Shown: positions 16,121 to 27,463, counted from the first letter of the stretch. The stretch: DNA of 57,454 nucleotides from Streptomyces sp. SolWspMP-5a-2 (GCF_900091845.1 NZ_FMCI01000094.1:1-57454); one strand, 5' to 3'. Notes: generated by a model from the letters alone, not told the origin. Program-made: numbers and translations.

Positions 16121-17155
16121 GTGCGTACCGAACGAAACCTCACCCGTCTGGACCGGGTGTTCGCCAGGCTGGACCGGGAGCCGGAACGGCCGGCGCACAT
16201 CGACGTGCCCAGAATGAGCCGACACCGGGTGGCGCTGTTCGCCGGCACCCTGGCCTTCTACCTGGCGATCGTGTGGGCCGTGGTGATCACGTCGTGGCTC
16301 GTCCGCCTCGACTGGCAGGTCATGTTCTTCCGGCCGTACCAGCAGTGGGCGGGCATCCACTGGTTCGTCGACTACTACGTGGTCCTCGGCCAGCGCGGTC
16401 CGACCGCGGTGATGGTCGCGGCCTGGCTCGGCTGGCGCTCCTGGCGTCAGCACACGCTGCGGCCACTGCTCACGCTCGGCGTGTCGCTGCTGCTGCTGAA
16501 CATCACCGTCGGCGCGGCGAAGATCGGCATGGGCAGGCTCGGGCCGCACTACGCGACCAGCATCGGCTCGAACGAGATGGGTCTCGGCGGCGATATATTT
16601 CCCAGCGGCCACACCGCGAACGCCGTGGTGACCTGGGGAATCCTGGCCTATCTGGCCTCCACCCCGCGCGCCCGCCGCTGGCTGTCCGCGCTCTCCGCGG
16701 TGACGTCGCTCGGCGTCGGCATGGCCACCGTCTACCTCGGTACGCACTGGCTGAGCGACGTGCTGCTCGGCTGGGCCGCCGGGCTGCTGATCCTGCTGGC
16801 GCTGCCCTGGTGCGAGCCGCTGATCGCCCGCGCCGAGGTCGCCGTCTTCGATCTGCGCGACCGCTGGCGGGACCGCCGTGGCGCCCTGGCGCCCGCACCG
16901 GCCGCCCCCGTGGCCGCGCCGGTCATGATCAAGCCGAGGACCACCCCGGCCCAGGACGACGCGGCGGCCCGCGAGGCGGTCGGCGGCACCGGACGCGCCG
17001 CCCGCGCGCCCGCCTACCACCTGGCGCCGGGACCGCACACCACGCGCGCCGAACGCACCCCGGTCACCCCGGTCGGCAGCCGCCGGCCCCCGCACGCCGA
17101 CCGGGTCCCGCGCGGCGCGTCGACGTCGGCGGCCCGTCCGGTACCGGGCGGCTGA
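16121..17155 (+). CDS. PAP2-family membrane phosphatase
   Basis: A 344-aa integral membrane phosphatase of the PAP2/type 2 phosphatidic acid phosphatase family. The C-terminal active-site motifs are present: IFPSGHTANAVVTW (motif 2, catalytic His) and GTHWLSDVLLGW (motif 3), while motif 1 is the degenerate KIGMGRLGP. About six hydrophobic segments are seen, the first starting RVALFAGTLAFYLAIVWAVV. The last ~85 residues are a cytoplasmic tail rich in Ala, Pro and Arg. Likely substrates are lipid phosphates or polyprenyl diphosphates in envelope synthesis. Start GTG at 16121; the next in-frame alternatives lie inside the conserved region. It ends just before a very strong hairpin. Confidence 0.88.
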   Translation: MRTERNLTRLDRVFARLDREPERPAHIDVPRMSRHRVALFAGTLAFYLAIVWAVVITSWLVRLDWQVMFFRPYQQWAGIHWFVDYYVVLGQRGPTAVMVAAWLGWRSWRQHTLRPLLTLGVSLLLLNITVGAAKIGMGRLGPHYATSIGSNEMGLGGDIFPSGHTANAVVTWGILAYLASTPRARRWLSALSAVTSLGVGMATVYLGTHWLSDVLLGWAAGLLILLALPWCEPLIARAEVAVFDLRDRWRDRRGALAPAPAAPVAAPVMIKPRTTPAQDDAAAREAVGGTGRAARAPAYHLAPGPHTTRAERTPVTPVGSRRPPHADRVPRGASTSAARPVPGG

Positions 17156-17201
17156 CCGGCCGTCACCGAGCCGCGGGAGCGGTACGCACAGCCCGGCCCG
17201 C

Positions 17202-17244
17202 GCACACAGGCCCCGGTTCCACCACGGAACCGGGGCCTGTGTGC
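17202..17244. terminator. Perfect 19-bp stem, bidirectional terminator
   Basis: Arms 17202-17220 and 17226-17244 are perfectly complementary over 19 bp with an ACCAC loop. It separates the convergent PAP2 and I78-inhibitor genes. Confidence 0.9.
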
Positions 17245-17251
17245 GTCGCCG

Positions 17252-17467
17252 TCAGCCCTTCCAGGACCTGGCCACCCGCCCGTCGCGCACCTCGAAGTTC
17301 AGCCGTCCCGCCCGGTACTCCATCGTGACGATCGCGCCCGGCGGCAGGGACCGCACCGTCGTCCAGCCGCGGGTGCGCGCGCGGCGCTCGGCGTCGGCCG
17401 CGTCGAGGCCGACGTAGCCCTCCGGACTGTCCTGGGGCTCCTGCTGCGGAGTGGGTATCGGTGCCAT
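17252..17467 (-). CDS. I78-family peptidase inhibitor-like protein
   Basis: A 71-aa protein resembling the I78 (subtilisin/elastase) inhibitor family. The core reads RARTRGWTTVRSLPPGAIVT, MEYRAGRLNFEV and DGRVARSW, giving the arrangement of a potato-inhibitor-I-like fold with a reactive loop around LPPGAIVTMEY. No signal peptide is visible, so it may act inside the cell or be released after lysis. Start ATG at 17467. It is monocistronic, ending at the strong bidirectional hairpin shared with the PAP2 gene. The target protease is unknown. Confidence 0.8.
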   Translation of the reverse strand: MAPIPTPQQEPQDSPEGYVGLDAADAERRARTRGWTTVRSLPPGAIVTMEYRAGRLNFEVRDGRVARSWKG

Positions 17468-17869
17468 ACGGCCACGCTAGGCCCTGCCGGGCGGACGGGG
17501 AAGCGGGGGCCGTCGCCCTGGGTCACCCGTCCCCTCACGGTCACGCTTCTGTCACAGGATCACGACACGCGTTTCGGTCGAACTCCGTCACACGATCGAG
17601 CGGTTCAAGCCGTGTTCCTCATGTCATTCCCGGCCGCGCGGACCTCATTTCCGCGCACTGTCAGGGGGCTATGAATTCCCTCGCCTGGGCCCGTCGCCGC
17701 ACGGTCCGAATACGGGCCCCGCGCGGCCCGGGAACAACCGCGCAAGAGGCTGGAAATATCCATTCACGGCTGTTTCCACGGGTGGTTGCGGCCGTTGACG
17801 GCGGGTGAGAATTACACGCTTCCCTCACAGGTCCCCCGCACCGACGGAGCCGCCCGGCGCGGGCGGCCG
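17468..17869. other. Intergenic region, no supported gene
   Basis: About 400 bp lie between the inhibitor gene and the end of the second Rpf-like gene. A 45-codon frame from ATG 17671 (MNSLAWARRR...) has no recognisable features or ribosome binding site. The stretch is somewhat less GC-rich than its flanks and should carry the inhibitor promoter. Confidence 0.5.
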
Positions 17870-20213
<2,344 letters not shown>

Positions 20214-20990
20214 GTGCCGCGCATGCTCGACGTCAGCGACGAGGTACGTGCCGAGATCGGCGACGAAGAGGCCGACCGGCTGCTCGCCGGAGACAACGCC
20301 CCCGGCAGCTACGACTGCACGTCCTGCCGCACCCCGGGCGACTCCGGACAGGAGCGCACCAGCACCGTCCTGTTCATCGGTGACGAGACCGCCGTCCTCG
20401 CCTTCGCCCACGCCACCTGCCTGCCCTCCCAGGTGGTCCAGGTCACCGAGGACCAGCTCCAGGGAGCCGTGCGGTCCATCTCCGGCGACTCCGCCCCCTC
20501 GAAGGTCGTCCCAGAGCAGGCCGTGCTCGGCGTGACCAGCGGACTCGTCCTGATCGCCGGGGAGTTGCACCCGGCCCTCGTCGTCGAGCCGACCGCGCCG
20601 ATCGCCCGCCCCGGCACCGACGGCCTCCACGGCGACGAGTTCCTGCCGCTCCTCGTCGAGCAGGGGTTCACGCCCCTCTCCTCGATCGACGCCGCGCCCG
20701 CCGTCCTGCACGGCTGGTCGGTGCTGCTCGCGGTGGGCCAGCTGCACGCGGTGCTCCAGCCCGGCCCGAACGGCGGCCAGCCGGTGGCCTGGTGGCAGGC
20801 GCACCAGCCGCTCCAGGTCACCGACAGCTGGCGGGCCGCGGCCAACAAGCACCAGCAGGTGCTCATGTTCGCGGCCCCGGTCGGCTCCATCGGCCGTCAG
20901 CCCCGCGAGGACCTGCTGCGCGACGCCCTGGACAAGGCCGCGGCCAACGGCCGGCTGGTCGCCGCCGCGATGCCGCTCGCGGGCGTCTGA
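20214..20990 (+). CDS. Hypothetical protein, conserved-looking, 258 aa
   Basis: I do not recognise this protein as a named family. It has no signal peptide or membrane segment. It begins VPRMLDVSDEVRAEIGDEEADRLL and contains a CxxC (YDCTSCRTPG), then VLFIGDETAVLAFAHATC with further cysteines. The composition is ordinary for a soluble alpha/beta protein, ending EDLLRDALDKAAANGRLVAA. The GTG at 20214 was chosen because GAGGGAG precedes it at normal spacing; an ATG at 20223 is an alternative. A 9-bp stem-loop lies downstream. The coding pattern and full-length open frame make it very likely to be a real gene. Confidence 0.75.
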   Translation: MPRMLDVSDEVRAEIGDEEADRLLAGDNAPGSYDCTSCRTPGDSGQERTSTVLFIGDETAVLAFAHATCLPSQVVQVTEDQLQGAVRSISGDSAPSKVVPEQAVLGVTSGLVLIAGELHPALVVEPTAPIARPGTDGLHGDEFLPLLVEQGFTPLSSIDAAPAVLHGWSVLLAVGQLHAVLQPGPNGGQPVAWWQAHQPLQVTDSWRAAANKHQQVLMFAAPVGSIGRQPREDLLRDALDKAAANGRLVAAAMPLAGV

Positions 20991-21013
20991 GCCGCCGTCC
21001 TCGCCTCCGCACG

Positions 21014-21052
21014 CCCCTGAAGAGGTGCTCCCCGGCCGCATCCCTTCAGGGG
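21014..21052 (+). terminator. Stem-loop between two rightward genes
   Basis: Arms CCCCTGAAG and CTTCAGGGG enclose 21 nt. It lies after the 258-aa gene and just before the start of the next, so it could be a terminator or a leader structure. Confidence 0.5.
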
Positions 21053-21070
21053 CGGGGTCGTTTGCACAAC

Positions 21071-21502
21071 GTGCACTCCTACGACGCTCCGCTCCGCCAG
21101 GCCTACCAGCCGGTCCCGCCGCTGTCCCCGCTGCGTCACGGGAGGGAGATCCCCCCGGCGCGCTCGGCCCACGACGTCTCCGGCGGCCCCTCGGTCACGC
21201 CGATCTACGACGCCCTCTACGCCGAGTACGTCAAATCCTTCCGCACCCTGCCGGGCGACCGCAGCGGCGAGGAGGAGCTGGGCTTCACGGCCTTCGGCAA
21301 CATCCCCTACGGCGCGGGCGTGCACTCCCAGGGCCCCGGGCACCGTCCCGGCTCGTTCAGCAGCTCCTACAGCGCCTACAGCGCCGGGGCGTACAGCGCC
21401 CGGCAGCAGTCCCAGTGGCAGCGGGTGGGCCACATCGGGCAGCAGGGCACCGGGATGCAGCACGTACCGGCCGCGCTGCCGCCCGGCGGCCGCGACCGCT
21501 GA
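21071..21502 (+). CDS. Small hypothetical protein, Tyr/Ser-rich tail
   Basis: A 143-aa protein that I cannot assign to a named family. It starts VHSYDAPLRQAYQPVPPLSP, continues SVTPIYDALYAEYVKSFRTL and EEELGFTAFGNIPYG, then a low-complexity Ser/Tyr/Ala segment (SSSYSAYSAGAYSARQQSQW) and RVGHIGQQGTG. No signal peptide or membrane segment. The GTG at 21071 is the best visible start but lacks a close ribosome binding site, so it is uncertain. It is followed by a terminator shared with the convergent der gene. Confidence 0.6.
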   Translation: MHSYDAPLRQAYQPVPPLSPLRHGREIPPARSAHDVSGGPSVTPIYDALYAEYVKSFRTLPGDRSGEEELGFTAFGNIPYGAGVHSQGPGHRPGSFSSSYSAYSAGAYSARQQSQWQRVGHIGQQGTGMQHVPAALPPGGRDR

Positions 21503-21517
21503 GCGGCGCGCACACGA

Positions 21518-21555
21518 CGAAGGGCGGCCCCGGTTCCGAGCGGGGCCGCCCTTCG
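21518..21555. terminator. Bidirectional terminator between hypothetical gene and der
   Basis: Arms CGAAGGGCGGCCCCG and CGGGGCCGCCCTTCG pair perfectly over 15 bp with an 8-nt loop between the convergent genes. Confidence 0.88.
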
Positions 21556-21569
21556 CGCTGCCGCGCGCG

Positions 21570-23045
21570 CTACTTCTTCTTGCCGCGCTTCTCGCGCACC
21601 CGCACCGAGATGTGGATCGGGGTGCCCTCGAAGCCGAACTCCTCGCGCAGCCGGCGCTCGATGAAGCGCCGGTAGCCCGCCTCGATGAACCCGGAGGCGA
21701 ACAGCACGAACCGGGGCGGCTTGGTGCCCGCCTGGGTGCCGAAGAGGATGCGGGGCTGCTTGCCGCCGCGGATCGGGTGCGGGTGGGCGGCGACCAGTTC
21801 ACCGAGGAAGGCGTTCAGCCTGCCGGTCGGCACCCGGGTCTCCCAGCCCGCGAGCGCCGCCTCGACGGCCGGGACGAGCTTCTCCATGTGCCGCCCGGTG
21901 CGCGCCGAGACGTTGACCCGGGGCGCCCACGCGACCTGGCCGAACTCCGTCTCGATCTCGCGCTCCAGGTAGTAGCGGCGCTCCTCGTCGAGGTTGTCCC
22001 ACTTGTTGTAGGCGATGACGAGCGCGCGGCCCGCTTCGACGGCCATCGTCACGATCCGCTGGTCCTGCACCGAGATGGACTCGGTGGCGTCGATCAGGAT
22101 GACCGCGACCTCCGCCTTCTCGACGGCCGCCGCGGTGCGCAGCGAGGCGTAGTAGTCGGCGCCCTGCTGGAGGTGGACCCGCTTGCGGATACCGGCGGTG
22201 TCGACGAACTTCCAGGTGACACCGCCGAGTTCGATCAGCTCGTCGACGGGGTCGCGGGTGGTGCCCGCCTGCTCGTTGACGACGACGCGCTCCTCGCCCG
22301 CCACCTTGTTCAGGAGCGAGGACTTGCCGACGTTCGGGCGGCCGATCAGGGCGATCCGGCGCGGGCCGCCGATCGCGGTGCCGAAGGTCTGCTCGGGCGC
22401 CTCGGGCAGCGCCTCCAGGACGGCGTCCAGCATGTCGCCGGTGCCCCGGCCATGCAGCGCGGAGACGGGGTGCGGCTCGCCGAGACCGAGCGCCCACAGG
22501 TAGGAGGCGTCGGCCTCGCCGCTGGGCCCGTCGACCTTGTTGGCGGCGAGCACGACCGGCTTGCCCGCCTTGCGCAGCAGCCGGACGACGGCCTCGTCGG
22601 TGTCGGTCGCGCCGACCTTGGCGTCCACCACGAAGACGACGGCGTCGGCGGCCTCGATCGCGTACTCGGCCTGCGCGGCCACGGACGCGTCGATGCCGAG
22701 GACGTCCTGCTCCCAGCCGCCGGTGTCGACGACCTTGAAGCGGCGGCCCGCCCACTCGGCCTCGTAGGTGACCCGGTCCCGGGTGACACCGGGCTTGTCC
22801 TCGACGACGGCCTCGCGGCGGCCGATGATCCGGTTCACCAGGGTCGACTTGCCGACGTTCGGACGGCCCACGACGGCGAGGACCGGGAGCGGTCCGTGAC
22901 CGGCGGCCTCGATCGCGCCCTCGACGTCCTCGCTGTCGAAGCCCTCCTCCGCGGCCAGCTCCATGAACGCTGCGTACTCGGCGTCGCCAAGCGCCCCGTG
23001 GTCGTGCTCCTCGCCCGAGCCCTCGGAGTGGATGTGGTCGTTCAT
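21570..23045 (-). CDS. der: Ribosome biogenesis GTPase Der (EngA)
   Basis: A 491-aa protein with tandem G domains and a C-terminal KH-like domain, the Der/EngA architecture; it acts in 50S ribosomal subunit assembly. G domain 1 has GRPNVGKST (near residue 61), DTGGW and NKVD. G domain 2 has [14 protein letters not shown] and NKWD. The C-terminus ([27 protein letters not shown] ending basic KRGKKK) is the RNA-interacting KH-like part. An acidic N-terminal extension of about 50 residues ([14 protein letters not shown]...) precedes the first domain, as in other actinobacteria. Start ATG at 23045. It is the last gene of the aroH-tyrA-cmk-plsC-der run and is followed by a strong terminator. Confidence 0.97.
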   Translation of the reverse strand: MNDHIHSEGSGEEHDHGALGDAEYAAFMELAAEEGFDSEDVEGAIEAAGHGPLPVLAVVGRPNVGKSTLVNRIIGRREAVVEDKPGVTRDRVTYEAEWAGRRFKVVDTGGWEQDVLGIDASVAAQAEYAIEAADAVVFVVDAKVGATDTDEAVVRLLRKAGKPVVLAANKVDGPSGEADASYLWALGLGEPHPVSALHGRGTGDMLDAVLEALPEAPEQTFGTAIGGPRRIALIGRPNVGKSSLLNKVAGEERVVVNEQAGTTRDPVDELIELGGVTWKFVDTAGIRKRVHLQQGADYYASLRTAAAVEKAEVAVILIDATESISVQDQRIVTMAVEAGRALVIAYNKWDNLDEERRYYLEREIETEFGQVAWAPRVNVSARTGRHMEKLVPAVEAALAGWETRVPTGRLNAFLGELVAAHPHPIRGGKQPRILFGTQAGTKPPRFVLFASGFIEAGYRRFIERRLREEFGFEGTPIHISVRVREKRGKKK

Positions 23046-23122
23046 GAAGTCCGTACCTCGTTCATCGTGGTGATCGGTGGGCCGTCCCGGTGTCGCCGGA
23101 CCGGACCACTACTCAGTGTCGC

Positions 23123-23767
23123 CTAGCGACCGGTCAGTCGCCTGGCGTTTTCCAGGTGGGCGGTGAGCTGCTTCTGGATGCGTTCGGTGGCCTCGTCCAG
23201 GGCCTTGCGGGTGCGGCGGCCGGAGCCGTCGCCCGCCTCGAAGGGGTCGCCGAAGACGACGTCGACGCGGGAGCGCAGCGGCGGCACCGCCTTGACCAGA
23301 CGGCTGCGCCGGTCGGTGGAGCCGAGCACGGCCACCGGGACGACCTGCGCGTTGCCGCGCACCGCGAAGTAGGCGAGCCCGGCGCGCAGCGACGCGAAGT
23401 CGCCCTCGCCGCGGGTGCCCTCCGGGAAGATCCCGAGGACCCCGCCGTTCTTCAGGACGTCCAGCGCCCGGGTGATCGCGCCGCGGTCGGTGGTGTCCCG
23501 GTCGACCTTCAGCTGCCCGATGCCCGTCAGGAACGGGTCGAGCGGGCCGACGAACGCCTCCTTCTTGATGAGGAAGTGCGTCGGCCTGGGCGCCACGCCC
23601 ATGACCATGGGGCCGTCGATGTTGTGCGCGTGGTTGACGGCGAAGATGACCGGGCCGGTCGTGGGCACCTTCCAGGCGCCCAGCACGCGCGGCTTCCACA
23701 GGCCGTACATCAGGCCGACCCCGATGCGCCGTCCGATCTCGGCGCCCCGCTCGGAGGACTGTGTCAC
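23123..23767 (-). CDS. Lysophospholipid acyltransferase (PlsC type)
   Basis: A 214-aa 1-acyl-glycerol-3-phosphate acyltransferase-like protein. The family motifs are VNHAHNIDG (HxxxxD variant, motif I), KKEAFVGPLDPFLTGIG, the FPEGTRGEGD motif (III) and VVPVAVLGS. It would acylate lysophosphatidate or a related lipid on the cytoplasmic membrane face. The GTG at 23767 overlaps the cmk stop (GTGA), indicating translational coupling. The cmk-plsC-der order is common in Streptomyces. Motif I has NHAHNID rather than the classical NHxSxxD, so substrate range may differ. Confidence 0.9.
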   Translation of the reverse strand: MTQSSERGAEIGRRIGVGLMYGLWKPRVLGAWKVPTTGPVIFAVNHAHNIDGPMVMGVAPRPTHFLIKKEAFVGPLDPFLTGIGQLKVDRDTTDRGAITRALDVLKNGGVLGIFPEGTRGEGDFASLRAGLAYFAVRGNAQVVPVAVLGSTDRRSRLVKAVPPLRSRVDVVFGDPFEAGDGSGRRTRKALDEATERIQKQLTAHLENARRLTGR

Positions 23768-24450
23768 TTCCCGGCCCGCTTCTCCTCGACGAGGGTCACG
23801 ACGCACTCGATGACCTGGGCGAGGGTGAGGTCGGTGGTGTCGACCTCGACCGCGTCGTCGGCCTTGGCGAGCGGCGAGGTCTTGCGGCTGGAGTCGGCGG
23901 CGTCCCGCTTGATCAGCGCCTCGCGGGTGGCGTTGACGTCGGCGCCCTTCAGCTCGCCGTTGCGGCGGGCGGCGCGGGCCTCGGCGGAGGCGGTGAGGAA
24001 GATCTTCAGGTCGGCGTCCGGGAGGACGGTGGTGCCGATGTCCCGGCCCTCGACGACGATGCCGCGCTCGGCGCCGGCCGCCACCGTGCGCTGCAGCTCG
24101 GTGATGAGCGCCCGCACCTCGGGCACCGCGCTGACCGCGCTGACCCGGGAGGAGACCTCCTGGGTGCGGATCGGGGCGGAGACGTCGACGCCGTCGACCG
24201 TGATGGTCGGGGCGGCCGGGTCGGTGCCGGAGACGATCTCGGGCTTCCCGGCGACGGCGGCGATCGCGGACGGGTCGTCGATGTCGATCGCGTTGGCGAC
24301 CATCCACCAGGTGATGGCCCGGTACTGGGCGCCGGTGTCCAGGTAGCTCAGGCCGAGCTGCGTGGCGACGGCCTTCGACGTGCTCGACTTGCCGGTGCCG
24401 GCGGGGCCGTCGATGGCGACAATCACGGGCTGGGCGGCGCCGTTTTCCAC
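23764..24450 (-). CDS. cmk: Cytidylate kinase
   Basis: A 228-aa (d)CMP kinase that phosphorylates CMP and dCMP with ATP. The P-loop IDGPAGTGKSST is at residues about 13-24. Other family features are the YLDTGAQYRAITWW segment (CMP site), GIVVEGRDIGTTVLPDADLK and FLTASAEARAARR. The GTG at 24450 (VENGAAQPVIVAIDGP) is chosen because AGGAAGG lies just upstream and the kinase fold starts there. Its stop overlaps the acyltransferase start. It follows tyrA by about 135 bp on the same strand. Confidence 0.96.
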   Translation of the reverse strand: MENGAAQPVIVAIDGPAGTGKSSTSKAVATQLGLSYLDTGAQYRAITWWMVANAIDIDDPSAIAAVAGKPEIVSGTDPAAPTITVDGVDVSAPIRTQEVSSRVSAVSAVPEVRALITELQRTVAAGAERGIVVEGRDIGTTVLPDADLKIFLTASAEARAARRNGELKGADVNATREALIKRDAADSSRKTSPLAKADDAVEVDTTDLTLAQVIECVVTLVEEKRAGK

Positions 24451-24585
24451 GGGGGGACACCTTCCTGGTGCGGTGCGGTGGGAGTGTGTGGGGCGCGATC
24501 GTGCCCCACACAAGGTTACTGGCTCGCCGGAGGGGGTTTCACGGCCGGAGGGCCCGCCCGCCCGGGGCCTCCTCGGTCCGGTCCC

Positions 24586-25671
24586 TCACTGCCGGATGGC
24601 CCAGCCCCGTTCCCGCAGCGAGGCCGTGAGGACGGGTGCCGCGCTGGGCTCCACCATGAGCTGCACCAGGCCCGCCTGCTGCCCGGTGGCGTGCTCGATG
24701 CGGACGTCCTCGATGTTGACCCCGGCGAGACCGGCGTCGGCGAAGATGCGGGCGAGCTGGCCCGGCTGGTCGTCGATGAGGACGGCCACGACCTCGTAGG
24801 AGCGGGGCGCGGAGCCGTGCTTGCCGGGGACCCGGACCTGCCCGGCGTTGCCGCGCCGCAGCATGTCCGCGATCCCGGCGCCGCCCGCGCGCCGCTTGTC
24901 CTCGTCGGCGGACTGCAGGGAGCGCAGGGCGCGCACGGTCTCGTCGAGGTCGGTGGCGACGTCGGCGAGGAGGTCGGCGACCGGTCCGGGGTTCGCGGAG
25001 AGGATGTCGATCCACATGCCGGGGTCGGAGGCGGCGATCCGGGTCACGTCCCGCACCCCCTGGCCGCACAGGCGCACGGCGGACTCCTCGGCGTGCTCCA
25101 GCCGGGCGGCGACCATGCTGGAGACCAGGTGGGGCATGTGGGAGACGAGCGCGACGGCGCGGTCGTGGGCGTCGGCGTCCATGACGACCGGCACGGCCCG
25201 GCAGTGCGAGACCAGTTCGAGGGCGAGGTTGAGGACCTCGGTGTCGGTGTCCCGGGTCGGGGTGAGGACCCAGGGGCGGCCCTCGAACAGGTCGGCGGTG
25301 GCGGCCAGCGGCCCCGAACGCTCGCGGCCGGACATCGGGTGGGTGCCGATGTAGGCGGACAGGTCGAGGCCGAGCGCCTCCAGCTCGCGGCGCGGTCCGC
25401 CCTTGACGCTGGCCACGTCGAGGTAGCCGCGGGCGACCCCGCGCCGCATGGCGTCGGCGAGGACGGAGGCGACGTGGGCGGGTGGGGCGGCGACGACGGC
25501 GAGGTCGACCGGCGCGGTGGGCGGCTCGTCGGTGCCGGCGCCGAGCGCGGCCGCCGTGCGGGCCTGCTCGGGGTCGTGGTCGGCGAGATGCACGACGACG
25601 CCCCGCCGGACCAGCGAGAGGGCGGCGGAGGTGCCGATGAGGCCGGTGCCGACGACCAGCGCGGTCCTCAC
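24586..25671 (-). CDS. tyrA: Prephenate dehydrogenase with ACT domain
   Basis: A 361-aa NAD(P)-dependent enzyme of tyrosine synthesis, converting prephenate to 4-hydroxyphenylpyruvate. The Rossmann motif VVGTGLIGTS is at residues 6-15. The catalytic-region motifs DVASVKGG and GTHPMSGRERSG are present. A C-terminal ACT domain (VVAVLIDDQPGQLARIFADA) is expected to mediate amino acid feedback control. The GTG at 25671 overlaps the chorismate mutase stop (GTGA), so the two consecutive pathway enzymes are coupled. Confidence 0.95.
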   Translation of the reverse strand: MRTALVVGTGLIGTSAALSLVRRGVVVHLADHDPEQARTAAALGAGTDEPPTAPVDLAVVAAPPAHVASVLADAMRRGVARGYLDVASVKGGPRRELEALGLDLSAYIGTHPMSGRERSGPLAATADLFEGRPWVLTPTRDTDTEVLNLALELVSHCRAVPVVMDADAHDRAVALVSHMPHLVSSMVAARLEHAEESAVRLCGQGVRDVTRIAASDPGMWIDILSANPGPVADLLADVATDLDETVRALRSLQSADEDKRRAGGAGIADMLRRGNAGQVRVPGKHGSAPRSYEVVAVLIDDQPGQLARIFADAGLAGVNIEDVRIEHATGQQAGLVQLMVEPSAAPVLTASLRERGWAIRQ

Positions 25672-26030
25672 TGGGCGATGTCCTTGCGCAGGGCGCCCGC
25701 GGCACCGAGGTAGACGTGCGCGATCTCGGCGCGGGGCCGGTCGGACTCGATGTGCGCGAGGATCCGCACGACGCGGGGCATGGCGCCCTCGATGTCGAGT
25801 TCCTGCGCGCAGATCAGCGGGACGTCCACGATGCCGAGCTTGCGCGCGGCGGCCGCGGGGAAGTCGCAGTGCAGGTCGGGGGTGGCCGTGAACCAGACGC
25901 TGATCAGGTCGTCGGGTGTCAGGCCGTTCCGTTCCAGGACGGCGGTGAGCAGGGCTCCGACCTGCTCGTCCATGTGTCCGGCCTCGTCCTGTTCGAGCTG
26001 GACGGCCCCCCGGACCGCTCGTACCGCCAC
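25668..26030 (-). CDS. aroH: Chorismate mutase, AroH class
   Basis: A 120-aa monofunctional chorismate mutase of the AroH fold, converting chorismate to prephenate. It shows the AroH hallmarks VRAVRGAVQLEQDEAGHM near the N-terminus, ISVWFTATPDLHCDFPAAAARKLG and MPRVVRILAHIES, ending VYLGAAGALRKD. The GTG at 26030 gives VAVRAVRGAV and is preceded by GAGGAG. It is the first gene of the aroH-tyrA pair, which supplies the two consecutive steps from chorismate towards tyrosine. Confidence 0.95.
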   Translation of the reverse strand: MAVRAVRGAVQLEQDEAGHMDEQVGALLTAVLERNGLTPDDLISVWFTATPDLHCDFPAAAARKLGIVDVPLICAQELDIEGAMPRVVRILAHIESDRPRAEIAHVYLGAAGALRKDIAQ

Positions 26031-26295
26031 GGTGCTGCTCCTCGTCGTCTCACTGCTCGGTTCTCGGACCGTCCAGCCTAGCCAGACCGCGCGGAACGGC
26101 ATCGCGGCGCCCGCCTCCTGAGACGGCGGCGGCCCGAGCGGTGGATCGGCCCGGTGAGCGCCTTTTCTCCGCTCTCCACCGTTTCCCTCCCGATTTGCTC
26201 CGCCTCGGGTGCTTCGGGTGCCAAGATGCTGCTGCTCCGTCCGGAGCGACCGCCTCGGCCTTCCGCCTCCCTTCCCGCACGTACGGAGTGACGAC

Positions 26296-26706
26296 ATGAC
26301 CCACAGCCCGACCCGGCGCACGATCCTGCTCACGACGGGCGCGGTGACGCTCGCCGCCGGATGCGGCTCGGAGAGCGGCGGCGGCAGCGGCTCCGCATCG
26401 AGCCCCGCGGCCTCCGGCGGCCGGGAGCTGGCGACGACGGCCGACATCCCGGTCGGCGGCGGCACGATCTTCAACAACGAGAAGGTCGTGGTGACCCAGC
26501 CGAAGAAGGACGAGTTCAAGTGCTTCTCGGCGATCTGCACCCACCAGGGGTGCACGGTGGCCAAGGTCGCGAACGGCACGATCGACTGCCCGTGCCACGG
26601 CTCCAGGTTCCACATCGCGGACGGCTCGGTGGCGCACGGCCCGGCGACGAGGCCGCTGCCCGCCGAGAAGTTCGAGGTGCGGGGAAATTCGATTCGCCTG
26701 ACGTGA
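26296..26706 (+). CDS. Rieske [2Fe-2S] lipoprotein
   Basis: A 136-aa exported Rieske iron-sulfur protein. The N-terminus carries a twin-arginine signal (TRRTILLTTGAVTLAAGC) with a lipobox ending at Cys. A Gly/Ser-rich linker follows, then the Rieske ligands CTHQGC and CPCHGSRF, which bind the cluster through two Cys and two His. Full length for the small Streptomyces Rieske lipoprotein group. No cytochrome or oxygenase partner is adjacent, so the electron donor and acceptor are unknown. Start ATG at 26296 has GGAG upstream. The nucleotidyltransferase gene starts 22 bp downstream on the same strand, possibly co-transcribed. Confidence 0.93.
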   Translation: MTHSPTRRTILLTTGAVTLAAGCGSESGGGSGSASSPAASGGRELATTADIPVGGGTIFNNEKVVVTQPKKDEFKCFSAICTHQGCTVAKVANGTIDCPCHGSRFHIADGSVAHGPATRPLPAEKFEVRGNSIRLT

Positions 26707-26728
26707 GGGTCCGCGTACCGTCCCGTCC

Positions 26729-27463
26729 ATGCCTTCCGATCCGGCCCGCTCCGCGCCCCCGGCCCCCGAGACCCTGGTCCGCGACCACACCGTCTACGCG
26801 TGCGTGATGGGGTCACGGGCCTTCGGTCTGGCGACCGGGGACAGCGACACCGACCGACGGGGCGTCTTCGTCGCCCCCACTCCCCTGTTCTGGCGCTTCG
26901 AGAAGCCGCCGACGCATGTCGAGGGGCCGGCCGACGAGCAGTTCAGCTGGGAGCTGGAGCGGCTGTGCGAGCTGGCGCTGCGCGCGAACCCGAACGTCCT
27001 GGAGTTCCTGCACTCCCCGCTGGTCGAGCACGTCGACGACACCGGGCGTGAACTCCTCGCGCTGCGCGGGGCGTTCCTCTCCCGCGACGTCCACCGGTCG
27101 TTCACCCGCTACGCGGTCGGGCAGCGCCGGAAGCTGGAGACGGACCTGCGGACGCACGGCGCCCCGCGCTGGAAGCACGCGATGCATCTGCTGCGGCTGC
27201 TGACCAGCGCCCGCGACCTGCTGCGCACCGGCGCGCTCACCCTCGACGTGGGCGAGCAGCGCGAACCGCTGCTCGCCGTGAAGCGCGGCGAGGTCCCCTG
27301 GGACGAGGTGCTGACCAGGATGGACCGGCTGTCCGCCGAGGCGGACGAGGCCCTGCTCCGCACCCCGCTCCCGAAGAGCGCGGACCGCCCCCGGGTGGAG
27401 GACTTCCTGGTCCGCACCCGTCACGCCTCGGCCCTGCGGTACCAGGGCGGGCCGCGGAGGTAG
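26729..27463 (+). CDS. RlaP-like nucleotidyltransferase (DNA pol beta superfamily)
   Basis: A 244-aa protein of the pol-beta-type nucleotidyltransferase superfamily, resembling the RlaP family (RNA ligase-associated polymerase, linked by others to RNA repair). The nucleotidyl-transfer motif is VMGSRAFGLATGDSDTDRRG, with the GS and DxD of the metal site; the helical part contains LERLCELALRANPNVLEFL and HAMHLLRLLTSARDLLRTG. The family adds nucleotides to an unknown RNA or protein target. Neighbours are telling: the convergent genes encode an ADP-ribosylglycohydrolase and an NrtR-like Nudix regulator. No RNA ligase is nearby. Start ATG at 26729. Its last codons form one arm of a hairpin with the convergent gene end. 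Confidence 0.8.
   Translation: MPSDPARSAPPAPETLVRDHTVYACVMGSRAFGLATGDSDTDRRGVFVAPTPLFWRFEKPPTHVEGPADEQFSWELERLCELALRANPNVLEFLHSPLVEHVDDTGRELLALRGAFLSRDVHRSFTRYAVGQRRKLETDLRTHGAPRWKHAMHLLRLLTSARDLLRTGALTLDVGEQREPLLAVKRGEVPWDEVLTRMDRLSAEADEALLRTPLPKSADRPRVEDFLVRTRHASALRYQGGPRR

Noticed and set aside
17671..17808. Possible 45-aa protein starting MNSLAWARRR
   Set aside because: No upstream ribosome binding site, no domain, and unusual composition; probably chance.
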